Both the position numbers and the translations under genes were made by a program. 64,000 nt of DNA, from the NCBI GenBank assembly GCA_035318745.1, contig DATHEA010000015.1, forward strand, positions 40,278 to 104,277, written 5' to 3'. Below are positions 17,888 to 26,193 of the stretch, piece by piece; the stretch's first letter is position 1, and every line of letters begins with the position of its first letter. The notes below the pieces were generated by a model, which had not been told where the DNA came from, ran no database searches, and saw nothing but the letters and a program-made list of their open reading frames with translations. The stretch is from VRUE01 sp035318745. Its GTDB lineage: Bacteria; Actinomycetota; Thermoleophilia; Solirubrobacterales; 70-9.

Positions 17888-18483
17888 GTCTCAGCCCCCT
17901 CTCGCGCCTCACCTCGCGCTTTGGTGGTTATGGCCATGAACAGTGCATGCAGCCTCGAATCGTCGGTCAGCTCGGGATGAAAGGCGCAGGTGAGCACGCT
18001 TTCCTCGCGCACCGCTATCGGGTGGCCTTCGTAGGTGGCCAGCACCTCGACTCCAGGACCGTAGCGCTCTACCCAGGGAGCGCGGATAAAGACTGCGCGC
18101 AGCGGCTCCTCGCCGATCCCGTCGACGGACAGATCCACCTCGAAGCTCTGCATCTGGCGGCCGAAGGCATTGCGCCGCGCGGTCACGTCGAGCAGACCAA
18201 GGTGATCCTCGTCGCAGACGATCATTCCGGCGCAGGTACCGAAGACCGGCTTGCCCTGCGCGTGATGGGCGGCGATCGCCTCGCCCAGCCCCGCGGACTC
18301 GATTCCCATCACAATCGTCGTGCTCTCGCCACCGGGGATCACGAGGCCGTCGAGTTCCTCCAGGTCGGCCGGCTTGCGAACTTCCCGGGTCTCGGACCCG
18401 AGCTCGCGCAACTTCGTAAGGTGCGCTTCGAAGCCGCCCTGAATGGCAAGGACGCCGATCCGCAGCCCGAGAGCCTCAGGCAC
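17884..18483 (-). CDS. pdxT: Pyridoxal 5'-phosphate synthase glutaminase subunit PdxT
   Basis: Class I glutamine amidotransferase that supplies ammonia to PdxS for de novo vitamin B6 synthesis. It begins RIGVLAIQGGFEAH. The oxyanion region is IPGGEST, the catalytic cysteine is in FGTCAGMIV, and the His-Glu pair is in CAFHPEL. GTG at 18483 overlaps the end of pdxS and yields 199 residues, the family norm; an ATG further upstream lies inside pdxS and is rejected. Overlaps pdxS and the aminopeptidase gene. Confidence 0.95.
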   Translation of the reverse strand: MPEALGLRIGVLAIQGGFEAHLTKLRELGSETREVRKPADLEELDGLVIPGGESTTIVMGIESAGLGEAIAAHHAQGKPVFGTCAGMIVCDEDHLGLLDVTARRNAFGRQMQSFEVDLSVDGIGEEPLRAVFIRAPWVERYGPGVEVLATYEGHPIAVREESVLTCAFHPELTDDSRLHALFMAITTKARGEAREGAET

Positions 18484-19363
18484 CGCGGTCCTGCAGGAGA
18501 GCGTCGGCCGCGGCCAGCTCCGAGATCTCCAGACCCGGCATTGCCTCGCCAAGGCCGATCGACGCCGCCGTCACTCGCTCGGGGTCGTTGAAGTGGGTGG
18601 TCGCCTCGACGATCGCGCGTGCGCGGCGCTCGGGGTCGGCGCTCTTGAAGATCCCCGAGCCGACGAAGTTTCCCTCGGCGCCGAGCTGCATCATCAGCGC
18701 CGCGTCCGCGGGCGTGGCGATGCCACCGGCGCAGAACATCGGCACCGGCAGGCGGCCCTGCGCAGTCACCTCGTGGACCACTTCGAGCGGCGCCTGGTGC
18801 TCCTTGGCAGCTCCGGCCAGCTCCTCTGGCCCGAGCTGCGCCAGTTGCTTGATTCCAGCGACGATCTCGCGCATGTGACGGACCGCCTCGACCACGTTGC
18901 CGGTGCCGGCCTCGCCCTTGGAGCGGATCATCGCTGCTCCCTCGCCGATTCGCCGCAACGCCTCGCCGAGGTTGGTCGCGCCGCAGACGAAGGGCACCTC
19001 GAAAGCGAGCTTGTCGATGTGGTGGCGCTCGTCGGCCGGGGTCAGCACCTCGGACTCGTCGATGTAGTCGACCTCGAGCGCCTGCAGGACCTGGGCCTCG
19101 GCGAAATGACCGATCCGCGCCTTGGCCATCACCGGGATCGTCACCGCCTCCTGGATCCCCTTGATCATCGCCGGGTCAGACATGCGGGCGACGCCGCCGT
19201 CGCGGCGGATGTCGGCGGGAACGCGCTCCAGCGCCATCACCGCACATGCTCCGGCCGCCTCGGCGATCCGGGCCTGCTCGGGCGTGACCACATCCATGAT
19301 CACCCCGCCCTTCAACATCTCGGCGAGGCCGGTCTTGACCCTAAAAGTCGCTCTCTCAGTCAT
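18476..19363 (-). CDS. pdxS: Pyridoxal 5'-phosphate synthase lyase subunit PdxS
   Basis: Forms PLP from ribose 5-phosphate, glyceraldehyde 3-phosphate and ammonia, as a dodecamer with PdxT. The barrel begins KTGLAEMLKGGVIMDVV. Further conserved stretches are VMALERVPADIR, MSDPAMIK, MAKARIGHF, IDESEVLTPAD, GEAGTGNVVEAVRHMR and FVGSGIFKS. ATG 19363 gives 295 residues matching the family. A longer reading to 19468 runs through repeat A1 and adds a proline-rich artefact. It lies downstream of the RpiR gene with repeat A1 between. Confidence 0.96.
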   Translation of the reverse strand: MTERATFRVKTGLAEMLKGGVIMDVVTPEQARIAEAAGACAVMALERVPADIRRDGGVARMSDPAMIKGIQEAVTIPVMAKARIGHFAEAQVLQALEVDYIDESEVLTPADERHHIDKLAFEVPFVCGATNLGEALRRIGEGAAMIRSKGEAGTGNVVEAVRHMREIVAGIKQLAQLGPEELAGAAKEHQAPLEVVHEVTAQGRLPVPMFCAGGIATPADAALMMQLGAEGNFVGSGIFKSADPERRARAIVEATTHFNDPERVTAASIGLGEAMPGLEISELAAADALLQDRGA

Positions 19364-19403
19364 CAGACCGGATATTACGTGGATGAGAGACGCCCCTCCC
19401 GCG

Positions 19404-19469
19404 GGTGGCGCGGAGGGAGGGGGTGTTCGGACGGGTGAGTCCGCTAACACCCCCTCCCTCCGCGCCACC
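19404..19469. repeat. Two-tier hairpin repeat family A, copy 1
   Basis: Outer arms 19404-19427 and 19446-19469 are a perfect 24-bp inverted repeat. Inside lies a second stem CGGAC/GTCCG (19428-19432 with 19439-19443) and a 2-base bulge. Flanks resemble copies at 41325 and 50077. It lies just past the stop of the RpiR gene and upstream of pdxS. No T-tract follows, so a classical terminator is doubtful. Confidence 0.88.
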
Positions 19470-19481
19470 TGCGGGCCGGGA

Positions 19482-20339
19482 CTACTTCAGTTTGTAAGCA
19501 CGTATCCGGTCTTTGTGCGCCGCTTCGTCGCGCGCGTACAGGCCATGGGCCAACCCCTGCACGAGCGCCATCAGCGCCGTGTTGGAGCGGGCGAAGGACG
19601 GGCTGTTCGAGGAGAAGTAGAGAGTCTGTTCGGCGTGCTCGCCGACCTCGGACATCGAGGCGTCGGAGATCGCCAGAGTGCGCGCGCGCCGGTGCACAGC
19701 AAGCTTCATCGCCCGCAGCAGCAGCGGATGGGCGCGGCCGCAGGAAAGGACGATGACGAGCGTTTCCTCGTCGATTCGCCCAAGCCTCTGCAGTGACTCG
19801 CCGCCGGTGCTGGCGACGATTTCGGCGCGGATGTCGAGCAAGCTGAGGATGTGGCGCAGGTAGCTGGCGAAGAAGGCCATCTGGTCGACGCCGACGATCA
19901 CCACGCGCTGCGCTTCGGCAAGTGCCGCGACGGCGCCGTCGACCTGCTCGCGAGTGAGATTGCGCGCGGTTTCCTCCAGATTCGAGTAGTCGGCGCTGAG
20001 CGATCCCTCCAGCTCGGAGTGGTCGAAGGAGAAGAGCGCCGCTCCGCCGGCCGTGGCACCGCTGCCGGCGACGGTGGCACTGCGGTACTCCTCGATCGCC
20101 GCTTGCTGAAGCTCTGGATAGCCCTCGAAGCCGAGGGCCTGGGAGAAGCGCACCACCGTCGATGAGGAGGTGCTCGCTCTCCTGGCCAGCTCCTCGGCGG
20201 TGAGGAAGGCTGCCTCGTCGAGATGGTCGACGATGTAGCGGGCGACGTCTTTCTGCGAGCGGGAGAACTCGTCGAAGCGCTCCTGTATGTACTCGGAAAG
20301 ACTTTTGAGCTGGGGGGATTTCGTTGCGGTCTTGGTCAC
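19482..20339 (-). CDS. RpiR-family transcriptional regulator (HTH plus SIS domain)
   Basis: 285 residues. The N-terminal HTH_6 domain (residues about 12-85) contains SQKDVARYIVDHLDEAAFLTAEELA and the recognition region STSSSTVVRFSQALGFEGY. A C-terminal SIS domain (about 125-260) has ALAEAQRVVIVGVDQMAFF and the IVLSCGRAHP loop and would bind a phosphosugar effector. Such regulators control sugar or amino-sugar catabolism; no sugar genes adjoin, so its target is unknown. GTG 20339 start; 71 bases separate it from a divergent gene, the probable regulatory region. Confidence 0.88.
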   Translation of the reverse strand: MTKTATKSPQLKSLSEYIQERFDEFSRSQKDVARYIVDHLDEAAFLTAEELARRASTSSSTVVRFSQALGFEGYPELQQAAIEEYRSATVAGSGATAGGAALFSFDHSELEGSLSADYSNLEETARNLTREQVDGAVAALAEAQRVVIVGVDQMAFFASYLRHILSLLDIRAEIVASTGGESLQRLGRIDEETLVIVLSCGRAHPLLLRAMKLAVHRRARTLAISDASMSEVGEHAEQTLYFSSNSPSFARSNTALMALVQGLAHGLYARDEAAHKDRIRAYKLK

Positions 20340-20410
20340 GGCGGTCCATTTCGCCGGTTCGGATGCTTTCCCTTCCGCTTGTCTTCCAATCTGGTTGGAT
20401 GGAGGGTGAA

Positions 20411-20797
20411 ATGACCGTTGAGCAGGCCCTTCGCCTCACCAATCGCAACATGATCGCCTTCGATCTGCTCCTCGGCACCGCCTCGATCGCGGCGCCACGA
20501 GCGATGCTGACGACGTTCTTCGGGCACGACGAGCCATCTCCCGATGCCGTGCACCTGCTCCGTCGCTGCGGACCGATCTGGCTCACCTTCGCCGCCGCCC
20601 ACGCGGTTGCGGATCGTCGCGGCGAGCAACGCGACTGGTGGGCGCTCGCCTGGTTGCGGGGCACCGAGATCGCAACCGACGCACTCTGGTCCGAGTCGCC
20701 GGCGCTGAGCCGGCCGGGTGCAAAGGCTGCTTTGCGCTTTGCGGGAGTTGCCAACGTGGCGATGGCCGCCGGCTTCGCCTGGCTCTCGAAGCGATGA
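20411..20797 (+). CDS. Small hydrophobic protein of unknown function
   Basis: 128 residues with modest hydrophobic stretches (FDLLLGTASIAAP near 16-28; IWLTFAAAHAVA; FAGVANVAMAAGFAWL at the C-terminus), probably membrane-associated. ATG 20411 is preceded by a strong Shine-Dalgarno GGAGGG at 20401-20406, which decides the start over an upstream ATG. Its stop overlaps the ATG of the next gene (ATGA), indicating an operon with the zinc-binding protein and two membrane proteins. No family recognised. Confidence 0.7.
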   Translation: MTVEQALRLTNRNMIAFDLLLGTASIAAPRAMLTTFFGHDEPSPDAVHLLRRCGPIWLTFAAAHAVADRRGEQRDWWALAWLRGTEIATDALWSESPALSRPGAKAALRFAGVANVAMAAGFAWLSKR

Positions 20798-21126
20798 ACG
20801 AGGGCGCCGGGCTGCCCAGCAAGCGCTGGAGCCTGCGCGGCTACGACGACGAAGGCAACGAGGTCTGGCTGATCCGCAGCTTCGGGCAGAAGCTCTACCG
20901 CTGTCCGGGATGCCATGGCGACATCCCGATCGGCAGCGAGCACACGGTGGTGCAGTACGTACTGCGACTGGGTGGCACCGAACACCACCACTGGCACCGG
21001 CGCTGCGCCGAAGAACTGCTGGTGCCGGACCTGCGCGAGGTGAAGCGGGTCCCCGCCACACAGTCCTCGCGCTCGAAGCTAGAGGAGCGCGGCCGCCACC
21101 CGTCGGGACGACGGCGGCGGCGCTGA
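20794..21126 (+). CDS. Small zinc-binding-like basic protein
   Basis: 110 residues. A single CPGC pair (YRCPGCHGDI near residue 36) plus a later HHHWHRRC cluster near 68 provides four or more possible zinc ligands. The C-terminal tail is strongly basic (GRHPSGRRRRR). It is a recurring actinobacterial hypothetical family in my recollection, of no assigned function. ATG 20794 overlaps the previous stop, and the next gene starts immediately after its stop. Confidence 0.72.
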   Translation: MNEGAGLPSKRWSLRGYDDEGNEVWLIRSFGQKLYRCPGCHGDIPIGSEHTVVQYVLRLGGTEHHHWHRRCAEELLVPDLREVKRVPATQSSRSKLEERGRHPSGRRRRR

Positions 21127-21873
21127 ATGGACAGCCGGTTGAGTCTCTTCTCCATCTACGGGCGGATCTGGCGCACCTACATCGCCTGGGCGGGGACGCT
21201 GCTGCCGCTCGCCTGCTTTGTGTTCATCCCGCTGGGCCTGATCCACGCGATTCCGGTGCACGTGGAGGCCACCTCGCTGAACGTCGACAGCGGGCTCGAG
21301 ATCTTCGGGGCCATATTGGCCCTGCTGCTGCTGGTTACTACCGGGCTGCTCGGCGAGATTTTCTACACCGGCGCGGTGGCGATCGCGCTGACCCACCCCC
21401 ATGACGGAGAGCCGCCTTCACTGCGCGAGGTCGCCGGCACGATCGGCTACGGGACGCTGATCGCCGTCGACCTGATCTTCGGCGTGCTGGTGGCCTTTGG
21501 CGTGGTCGCCTTCGTCATCCCGGGAGTCCTCGTCTTCGTCTATCTCGGCCTCGCCGCCCCGGTGGTGGAGATAGAGCATCGCGGCGTGCGCGACGCCCTG
21601 GCCCGCAGCTTCAGCCTGGTCCGCGGTCACTTCTGGTTGGTGCTGGCGGTGCTGGTGCCGATCGAGATCGTCAGCGACGGGCTGACCAACCTGGCGACGG
21701 CGGGAACTCATGCGCTGCTGGGCGACTCGCTCGTCGCCGAGTGGCTGACCGATACCGCTACCAACATCGTGCTGACGCCCTTCTACGCGGTCGCGGCGGT
21801 ACTGCTCTCGATCGACCTGATCGCCGCCAAGGATGGGTCGAGTCCGCGTCTACACTCGTCCCCGCCCGGATGA
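21127..21873 (+). CDS. Polytopic membrane protein
   Basis: 248 residues with about six predicted helices: 18-38, 57-85, 112-137, 142-150, 172-190 and 210-235. A conserved-looking amphipathic stretch, GVRDALARSFSLVRGHFW, recalls the glycerophosphoryl diester phosphodiesterase membrane domain/YciC type of protein, but this is only an impression. It begins directly after the stop of the zinc protein and overlaps the following gene by ATGA. Function unknown. Confidence 0.75.
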   Translation: MDSRLSLFSIYGRIWRTYIAWAGTLLPLACFVFIPLGLIHAIPVHVEATSLNVDSGLEIFGAILALLLLVTTGLLGEIFYTGAVAIALTHPHDGEPPSLREVAGTIGYGTLIAVDLIFGVLVAFGVVAFVIPGVLVFVYLGLAAPVVEIEHRGVRDALARSFSLVRGHFWLVLAVLVPIEIVSDGLTNLATAGTHALLGDSLVAEWLTDTATNIVLTPFYAVAAVLLSIDLIAAKDGSSPRLHSSPPG

Positions 21874-22745
21874 TGACCACCGCATCGATCCTCAGCGACT
21901 TCTGGAACGACCAGATTCTCGCCGATGAAAAACAGGGCCTCTTCCTGGTCCTCGTCGGCTTCATCCTCTCCTTCGCCTTCATTCGGATGAGCACCCGCCT
22001 GATGCGCAGCCCGCGCGTGACCTGGTGGCCGGGCAGCGTCGTCAGCGACGGCGGCGTCCACGTCCACCACCTCGTTTTCGGAATCGTGACGATGATGATC
22101 GCCGGCACGCTGGGGCTGGCGGCGCTCGGCGACACCCCCTACGCGGAAATCTGCGCCTTCCTCTTCGGCATCGGTGCCGGCCTGACGATCGACGAGTTCG
22201 CGCTCTGGGTCTACCTCGACGACGTCTACTGGGCAGAGGAGGGTCGCGCCTCGATCGATGCGACGGTGATCGCCGCCGCCGGGATGATGCTGATCCTGCT
22301 CGGCTTCAGCCCGTTCAGCTTCGACACGGGCTCCTTCGAGGAGACGATCGTCAGCATCCTCGGCGCGGCCTTCGTTTTCGCCCTCGTCGCCCTCTGCTTC
22401 GCGAAGCAGCGAGTCCTGCACGGCTCGATCGGCTTCTTCGTCTTCCCGATCGCGCTCTACGGCGCGCTGCGAATCGGCAAGCCCGGATCTCCCTGGGGAC
22501 GTCGTCGTTATGGCGAGCGCAACCCGGCCAAGCAGGCCAAGGCCGAAGAGCGCTTCAAGCCCGACCGCCACACCGAGCGCTTCAAGAACGCCTTCCGCGA
22601 CATCGTCGGCGGCAAGCCCAGCGATGGGGTCACGGCGGTCACCGAAGAGGCTGTCGCCACCACCCGCGAGGCGGTGGAAGAAGTGCGCCAGCGAGCCGAA
22701 CGGGTGACGAATCCGGGAGGGACTACCGACCGGAAAGGAGACTGA
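21870..22745 (+). CDS. Membrane protein with charged C-terminal tail
   Basis: 291 residues, starting MMTTASILSDFWNDQIL at the ATG (21870) that overlaps the preceding stop. Six or so helices lie in residues 25-205. Between them is a histidine-rich GVHVHHLVFG turn and an acidic loop (YLDDVYWAEEG). The last 90 residues are hydrophilic and charged (FKPDRHTERFKNAFRDIV), probably cytoplasmic. Its stop overlaps the start of the yjbQ-like gene. No function can be assigned. Confidence 0.75.
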   Translation: MMTTASILSDFWNDQILADEKQGLFLVLVGFILSFAFIRMSTRLMRSPRVTWWPGSVVSDGGVHVHHLVFGIVTMMIAGTLGLAALGDTPYAEICAFLFGIGAGLTIDEFALWVYLDDVYWAEEGRASIDATVIAAAGMMLILLGFSPFSFDTGSFEETIVSILGAAFVFALVALCFAKQRVLHGSIGFFVFPIALYGALRIGKPGSPWGRRRYGERNPAKQAKAEERFKPDRHTERFKNAFRDIVGGKPSDGVTAVTEEAVATTREAVEEVRQRAERVTNPGGTTDRKGD

Positions 22746-23206
22746 TGAAGACGCACACCGCCTACATGACCTTCGAGACCGCCGAGCGGCGTGAGCTGAT
22801 CCGCATCACCGAGGAGGTGCAGGCTGCGGTCGACGAGGCGGGGATCGCAGAGGGCATGGTGCTGGTCTCGGCGATGCACATCACCGCCGGTATCTGGGTC
22901 GACGACGACGAGCCCGGCCTGCACGAGGACGTCATGGAGTGGCTCGACAAAATCGCGCCGCCGAGCTGGAAGACGCCGGCCAATCGGGTCGCCGAGGAAC
23001 TATCGCCAGGGGGTGGCGACTATCGACACCATCGTGGCGGCGAGGACAACGGCGACGCCCACTTCAAGAACCTGCTCGTCCATCAGCAGGCAATCCTGCC
23101 GGTCACCGCCGGCCGCCTCGACCTCGGCCCCTGGCAGCAGGTCTTCTACTGCGAGTTCGATGGCCGGCGGCCGAAGCGGCTGGTGATCAAGGCGATGGGC
23201 GAGTAG
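22745..23206 (+). CDS. YjbQ/UPF0047 family protein
   Basis: 153-residue single-domain protein of the YjbQ fold. Typical blocks are SAMHITAGIWVDDDEPGLHE, the H-rich YRHHRGGEDNGDAHFKN and GPWQQVFYCEFDG. Family members have been reported to complement thiamin phosphate synthase defects, so a metal-dependent phosphate-ester role is possible but unproven. A GGAAAGGAG Shine-Dalgarno just upstream supports ATG 22745. Last gene of the plus-strand operon that starts at 20411; it converges on the kinase gene with 7 bases between. Confidence 0.85.
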   Translation: MKTHTAYMTFETAERRELIRITEEVQAAVDEAGIAEGMVLVSAMHITAGIWVDDDEPGLHEDVMEWLDKIAPPSWKTPANRVAEELSPGGGDYRHHRGGEDNGDAHFKNLLVHQQAILPVTAGRLDLGPWQQVFYCEFDGRRPKRLVIKAMGE

Positions 23207-23213
23207 CAAATCC

Positions 23214-24788
23214 CTAGCCAGGGTTGGCGCTACAAGTCTTCAGGCCGACCTTGCGGGCGAGGTCATAGCGTTCCTGTGCCTCGTTGTCGCGGCGTTCGCG
23301 GGCCGCGAGGTATTCGCCGCTATGTTCGGTGCGCGCGGCGCGCAGCGCTTGCACGTCGTACTTGTGGACACGCTGTTGTGCCGCGACGTATTGCTCGTAG
23401 GAGCGACGCATGCTCGGCGGTGGATCGAGGGCTTGGAAGCGCTTGACGGCCGGGCTGGAGATCGCGACCAGCGCTTCGGAGTAGGCGACATCGGGCACTT
23501 CCTCGTTCCGTGCTGCGAAGAATCCGAACCTCGCTTCCCTGAAGGCAGTCTGGCTGTCCGCGCAGATCGCATCGGCCTTGGCGATCAGCTCGCTCCCCGA
23601 CAACGGAGGCGGCTGCCGCTTGGCGGTAGATCCTCCTTCTCCGCTCGCGGTCTTCGTCTTGGAGTTGCCGCTGCTCGCAGTCCCCCTGTCGGCACCACCG
23701 CCTCCACCGCTGCCGAGCGAGAGGATGGCGACGGCGATCGCGGCGACTACGACCAGGCCGCCGGCCAGTGCCAACCACGTGCGCCCGCCCTTGCTGTCGC
23801 CGCCATCCGGCTCCAGTCGCCTGGTTGCAGCGGTCTGCGGGCCGGACGACTCTGCTTTCGGCGCGATCGTCTCCGCCGTTTGCGTCGCTGCCGCTCCGGT
23901 CGCGACCGTGCGCTCGGGAAGGTCGGGCTGCGATCCGCTCAACGCCGCCACCGCGGCCCGGCCGAGATCGCCGGCAGACGGGTAGCGGTCCTCGGGTGCC
24001 TTCGACATCGCCCGGATCGCAACGTCGTCGAGCGCCATCGGCACTGCGGTCGCGTGCAGCGAGGGCGCCGGGGGCGGGTCGTTGAGATGTGCGTAGAGGC
24101 GCGCCGCCTCACCGTCGCGCGGATAGGGCACCTCGCCGGTCAGCAACTTGAACAGCAGGCAGCCGAGCGCGTAGATGTCGGCGCGCGCGTCGACCGCGCC
24201 ACCGGAGATCTGCTCTGGGGCGACGTAGTCGAGGGTGCCGACGAAGCGCCCCGTCTGGGTCAGGCCGGACTCGGTTGAGACGTTGCGGGCCACGCCGAAG
24301 TCGGTGATGTAGGCGTGGTCCTCGCCGCTGGTCTCATCGAGCAGCACGTTGGCGGGCTTGACGTCACGGTGGACAAGGCCGGCGGCGTGGATCGCATCGA
24401 GGCCGCTGCCGATCTGGGCGATCAGCGCCGCTGCCGCCACCGGCTCGAGCCGGCCCTCGCGCGCCAGTCTGCGGCCAAGATCGGAGCCCGAGACGTAGCG
24501 CATCGCGATGTAGGGGATGCCGTCCTCTTCTCCCGCCGCGTAGATCGGCACCACGTTGGGGTGCTCGATCGATGCAGCGATCTTCGACTCCTCGGCGAAA
24601 CGACGGGCGAAGACCTCGTCGGCGGCCGCCTCCGGGGCGATCAGCTTCAGCGCTACGCGGCGCTCCAGCCCCGGCTCGATCGCCAGATAGAGGACGCCCA
24701 TGCCGCCGCGGCCAAGGCTCCGCTCGATCCGGTAGCCGGCGAACTCGTCTCCCCCGGACAGCTCGATCCAGCGCCCACTCGGCTTCAT
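23214..24788 (-). CDS. Membrane-anchored serine/threonine protein kinase (PknB-like)
   Basis: 524 residues. A Hanks-type kinase domain (about residues 15-280) shows the glycine loop LGRGGMGVLY, VALKL with the catalytic lysine, HRDVKPANVLL, DFGVARN and VAPEQISGG. A Thr/Ala-rich juxtamembrane stretch, one transmembrane helix (WLALAGGLVVVAAIAVAIL) and a Gly/Ser linker follow. The extracellular helical domain has four cysteines or fewer and no PASTA repeat, so the sensed signal is not the usual muropeptide type. ATG 24788 is chosen over an upstream in-frame start because it follows the family pattern. Confidence 0.92.
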   Translation of the reverse strand: MKPSGRWIELSGGDEFAGYRIERSLGRGGMGVLYLAIEPGLERRVALKLIAPEAAADEVFARRFAEESKIAASIEHPNVVPIYAAGEEDGIPYIAMRYVSGSDLGRRLAREGRLEPVAAAALIAQIGSGLDAIHAAGLVHRDVKPANVLLDETSGEDHAYITDFGVARNVSTESGLTQTGRFVGTLDYVAPEQISGGAVDARADIYALGCLLFKLLTGEVPYPRDGEAARLYAHLNDPPPAPSLHATAVPMALDDVAIRAMSKAPEDRYPSAGDLGRAAVAALSGSQPDLPERTVATGAAATQTAETIAPKAESSGPQTAATRRLEPDGGDSKGGRTWLALAGGLVVVAAIAVAILSLGSGGGGGADRGTASSGNSKTKTASGEGGSTAKRQPPPLSGSELIAKADAICADSQTAFREARFGFFAARNEEVPDVAYSEALVAISSPAVKRFQALDPPPSMRRSYEQYVAAQQRVHKYDVQALRAARTEHSGEYLAARERRDNEAQERYDLARKVGLKTCSANPG

Positions 24789-24884
24789 GGCGGGACTGTA
24801 ACCCGACCATCGCCGCAATATGTCTTAACCCAACCACCGCGGGCCGGCTAGGTCCCGGGAATAGAATTGGTCATAGAGGTGGGA

Positions 24885-25661
24885 ATGAAGCGCATCGCTG
24901 TCATAGGGCTGCTGCTTGCCACGGCACTCTTCAGCGCCGCAATTGCCCGTGCGGAGCTCGCCGGCGAAAATGGCTTGTTCGTCAGCTTCGGTGGAGGGTT
25001 CACCCCTCGCTCTCTGCCGCGCGACCGCGCCGTGCCGGTCACCGTCAACCTCGATACCTCGATCAAAACCTCAGATGGGAAACGGCCGCCACAGCTTCGC
25101 CGGATCTCGTTCGAGGTGAACCGCTACGGCCAGATCTCCACCATCGGCCTGCCCGCCTGCAATCCCGGGTTGCTCGAGTCCACTAATACTCAGGCCGCCC
25201 TCGAACGCTGCCGCCCAGCCTTGGTCGGTCGCGGCCAGTTCGCCGCCAATGTCCAATTCCCAGATCGCGCACCGTTCCCGGTCCACGGCAAGATGCTTGC
25301 CTTCAACGGCCGCTCACGTGGACGTCCAGCGATTCTGTTGCACATCCACGGATCCAGCCCGGCGGAGGTAACCGTGGTGCTCGCCTTCACGATCCGGCAC
25401 CCGGCGCGAGGGAAGTTCGGCACGGTTCTCTCGGCGAAAATCCCCCGCCTTGCATCGGACCTTGGCTACGTCACCCACGTCTCACTAATTTTCAACCGCA
25501 GGTACGAATATCGTGGCAAGAGCTACAGCTTCCTCAGCGCTCGCTGCGCCGCCCCGTCGGGCTTTCCAGGAGCGATCTTCTCCTTCACCCGCGGAACTTT
25601 CTCCTTTGCGGGGGGGCAGCAGATCGTCACCACGCTGACCCGAAACTGCACCGTTCGCTGA
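24885..25661 (+). CDS. Secreted protein of unknown function
   Basis: 258 residues with a clear signal peptide (KRIAVIGLLLATALFSAAIARA) and probable cleavage after ARA. The mature region is beta-rich and has several cysteines (LPACNPG, ALERCRP, SARCAAP, LTRNCTV), probably in two disulfides. The RISFEVNRYGQIST and LVGRGQFAANV blocks recur, as far as I recall, in secreted proteins of Solirubrobacter-type genomes. A GAGGTGGGA Shine-Dalgarno supports ATG 24885. Divergent from the kinase across 96 bases. Confidence 0.75.
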   Translation: MKRIAVIGLLLATALFSAAIARAELAGENGLFVSFGGGFTPRSLPRDRAVPVTVNLDTSIKTSDGKRPPQLRRISFEVNRYGQISTIGLPACNPGLLESTNTQAALERCRPALVGRGQFAANVQFPDRAPFPVHGKMLAFNGRSRGRPAILLHIHGSSPAEVTVVLAFTIRHPARGKFGTVLSAKIPRLASDLGYVTHVSLIFNRRYEYRGKSYSFLSARCAAPSGFPGAIFSFTRGTFSFAGGQQIVTTLTRNCTVR

Positions 25662-25715
25662 GTAAGCGCATCCGCCGGGAGCCCGTCACTCCCGGCGAAT
25701 TCCGGCGCAAGACAC

Positions 25716-26129
25716 TTAGTAGCCGCCGCCGTACTTTTCGGCTTCTTCGATGCCCTTCTGCGCCTCTTCCTTGCCCTTTTCGATCCCCTTCTGCGCTTCC
25801 CGCTTGGCCCTTTCGATCCCCTGCTGCGCTTCCTGAGAGCCTTGCTGAGCTCCGTTCTGCGCCTGCTCTGAACCCTGATTGACGCCCTTCTTCGCTTCCT
25901 TTTCAGCCTTTTTGAAGCCCTTCTTCACTTCTTCGGAGCCCTTTTCAAGTCCCTGCTTCGCTTCTTCGGCAGCCTTTTCGATTCGTTCTTGGACTTCGCC
26001 GGTGCTGGTGTCGCTGTCGCTACCGCCACCGCAGCCCGCCCAAGCGATGCCCGCAACCCCAATCGACAGGGCAACCAGGAACGCCGGAGCGCGCCGCCCC
26101 CAGCGCTGCTTCAGACCTTGATCCGACAC
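25716..26129 (-). CDS. Lipoprotein with LEA-like amphipathic repeats
   Basis: 137 residues. A twin-basic N-terminus and hydrophobic run end in the lipobox AWAGC, so it is probably lipid-anchored on the outside. From about residue 50 it consists almost wholly of 11-residue charged repeats of the form EAxxGxExGxxE/K, for example KKGFKKAEKEAKKG and QKGIEKGKEEAQKG. This is a low-complexity helical pattern like late-embryogenesis-abundant or apolipoprotein-type stress proteins. GTG 26129 has a good GAGAGGAG Shine-Dalgarno, which decides the start over an upstream ATG. Confidence 0.78.
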   Translation of the reverse strand: MSDQGLKQRWGRRAPAFLVALSIGVAGIAWAGCGGGSDSDTSTGEVQERIEKAAEEAKQGLEKGSEEVKKGFKKAEKEAKKGVNQGSEQAQNGAQQGSQEAQQGIERAKREAQKGIEKGKEEAQKGIEEAEKYGGGY

Positions 26130-26193
26130 TTCGACTCCTCTCGTTGGTAAACCGACACGAAGCAGATGCGATATTCGCACCTAAGATCGATCG

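Noticed and set aside
25740..26000. CRISPR-like or tandem DNA repeat in the lipoprotein gene
   Set aside because: The periodicity is at the amino-acid level (11-residue repeats), with no spacer-repeat structure. No CRISPR array was found in the window.
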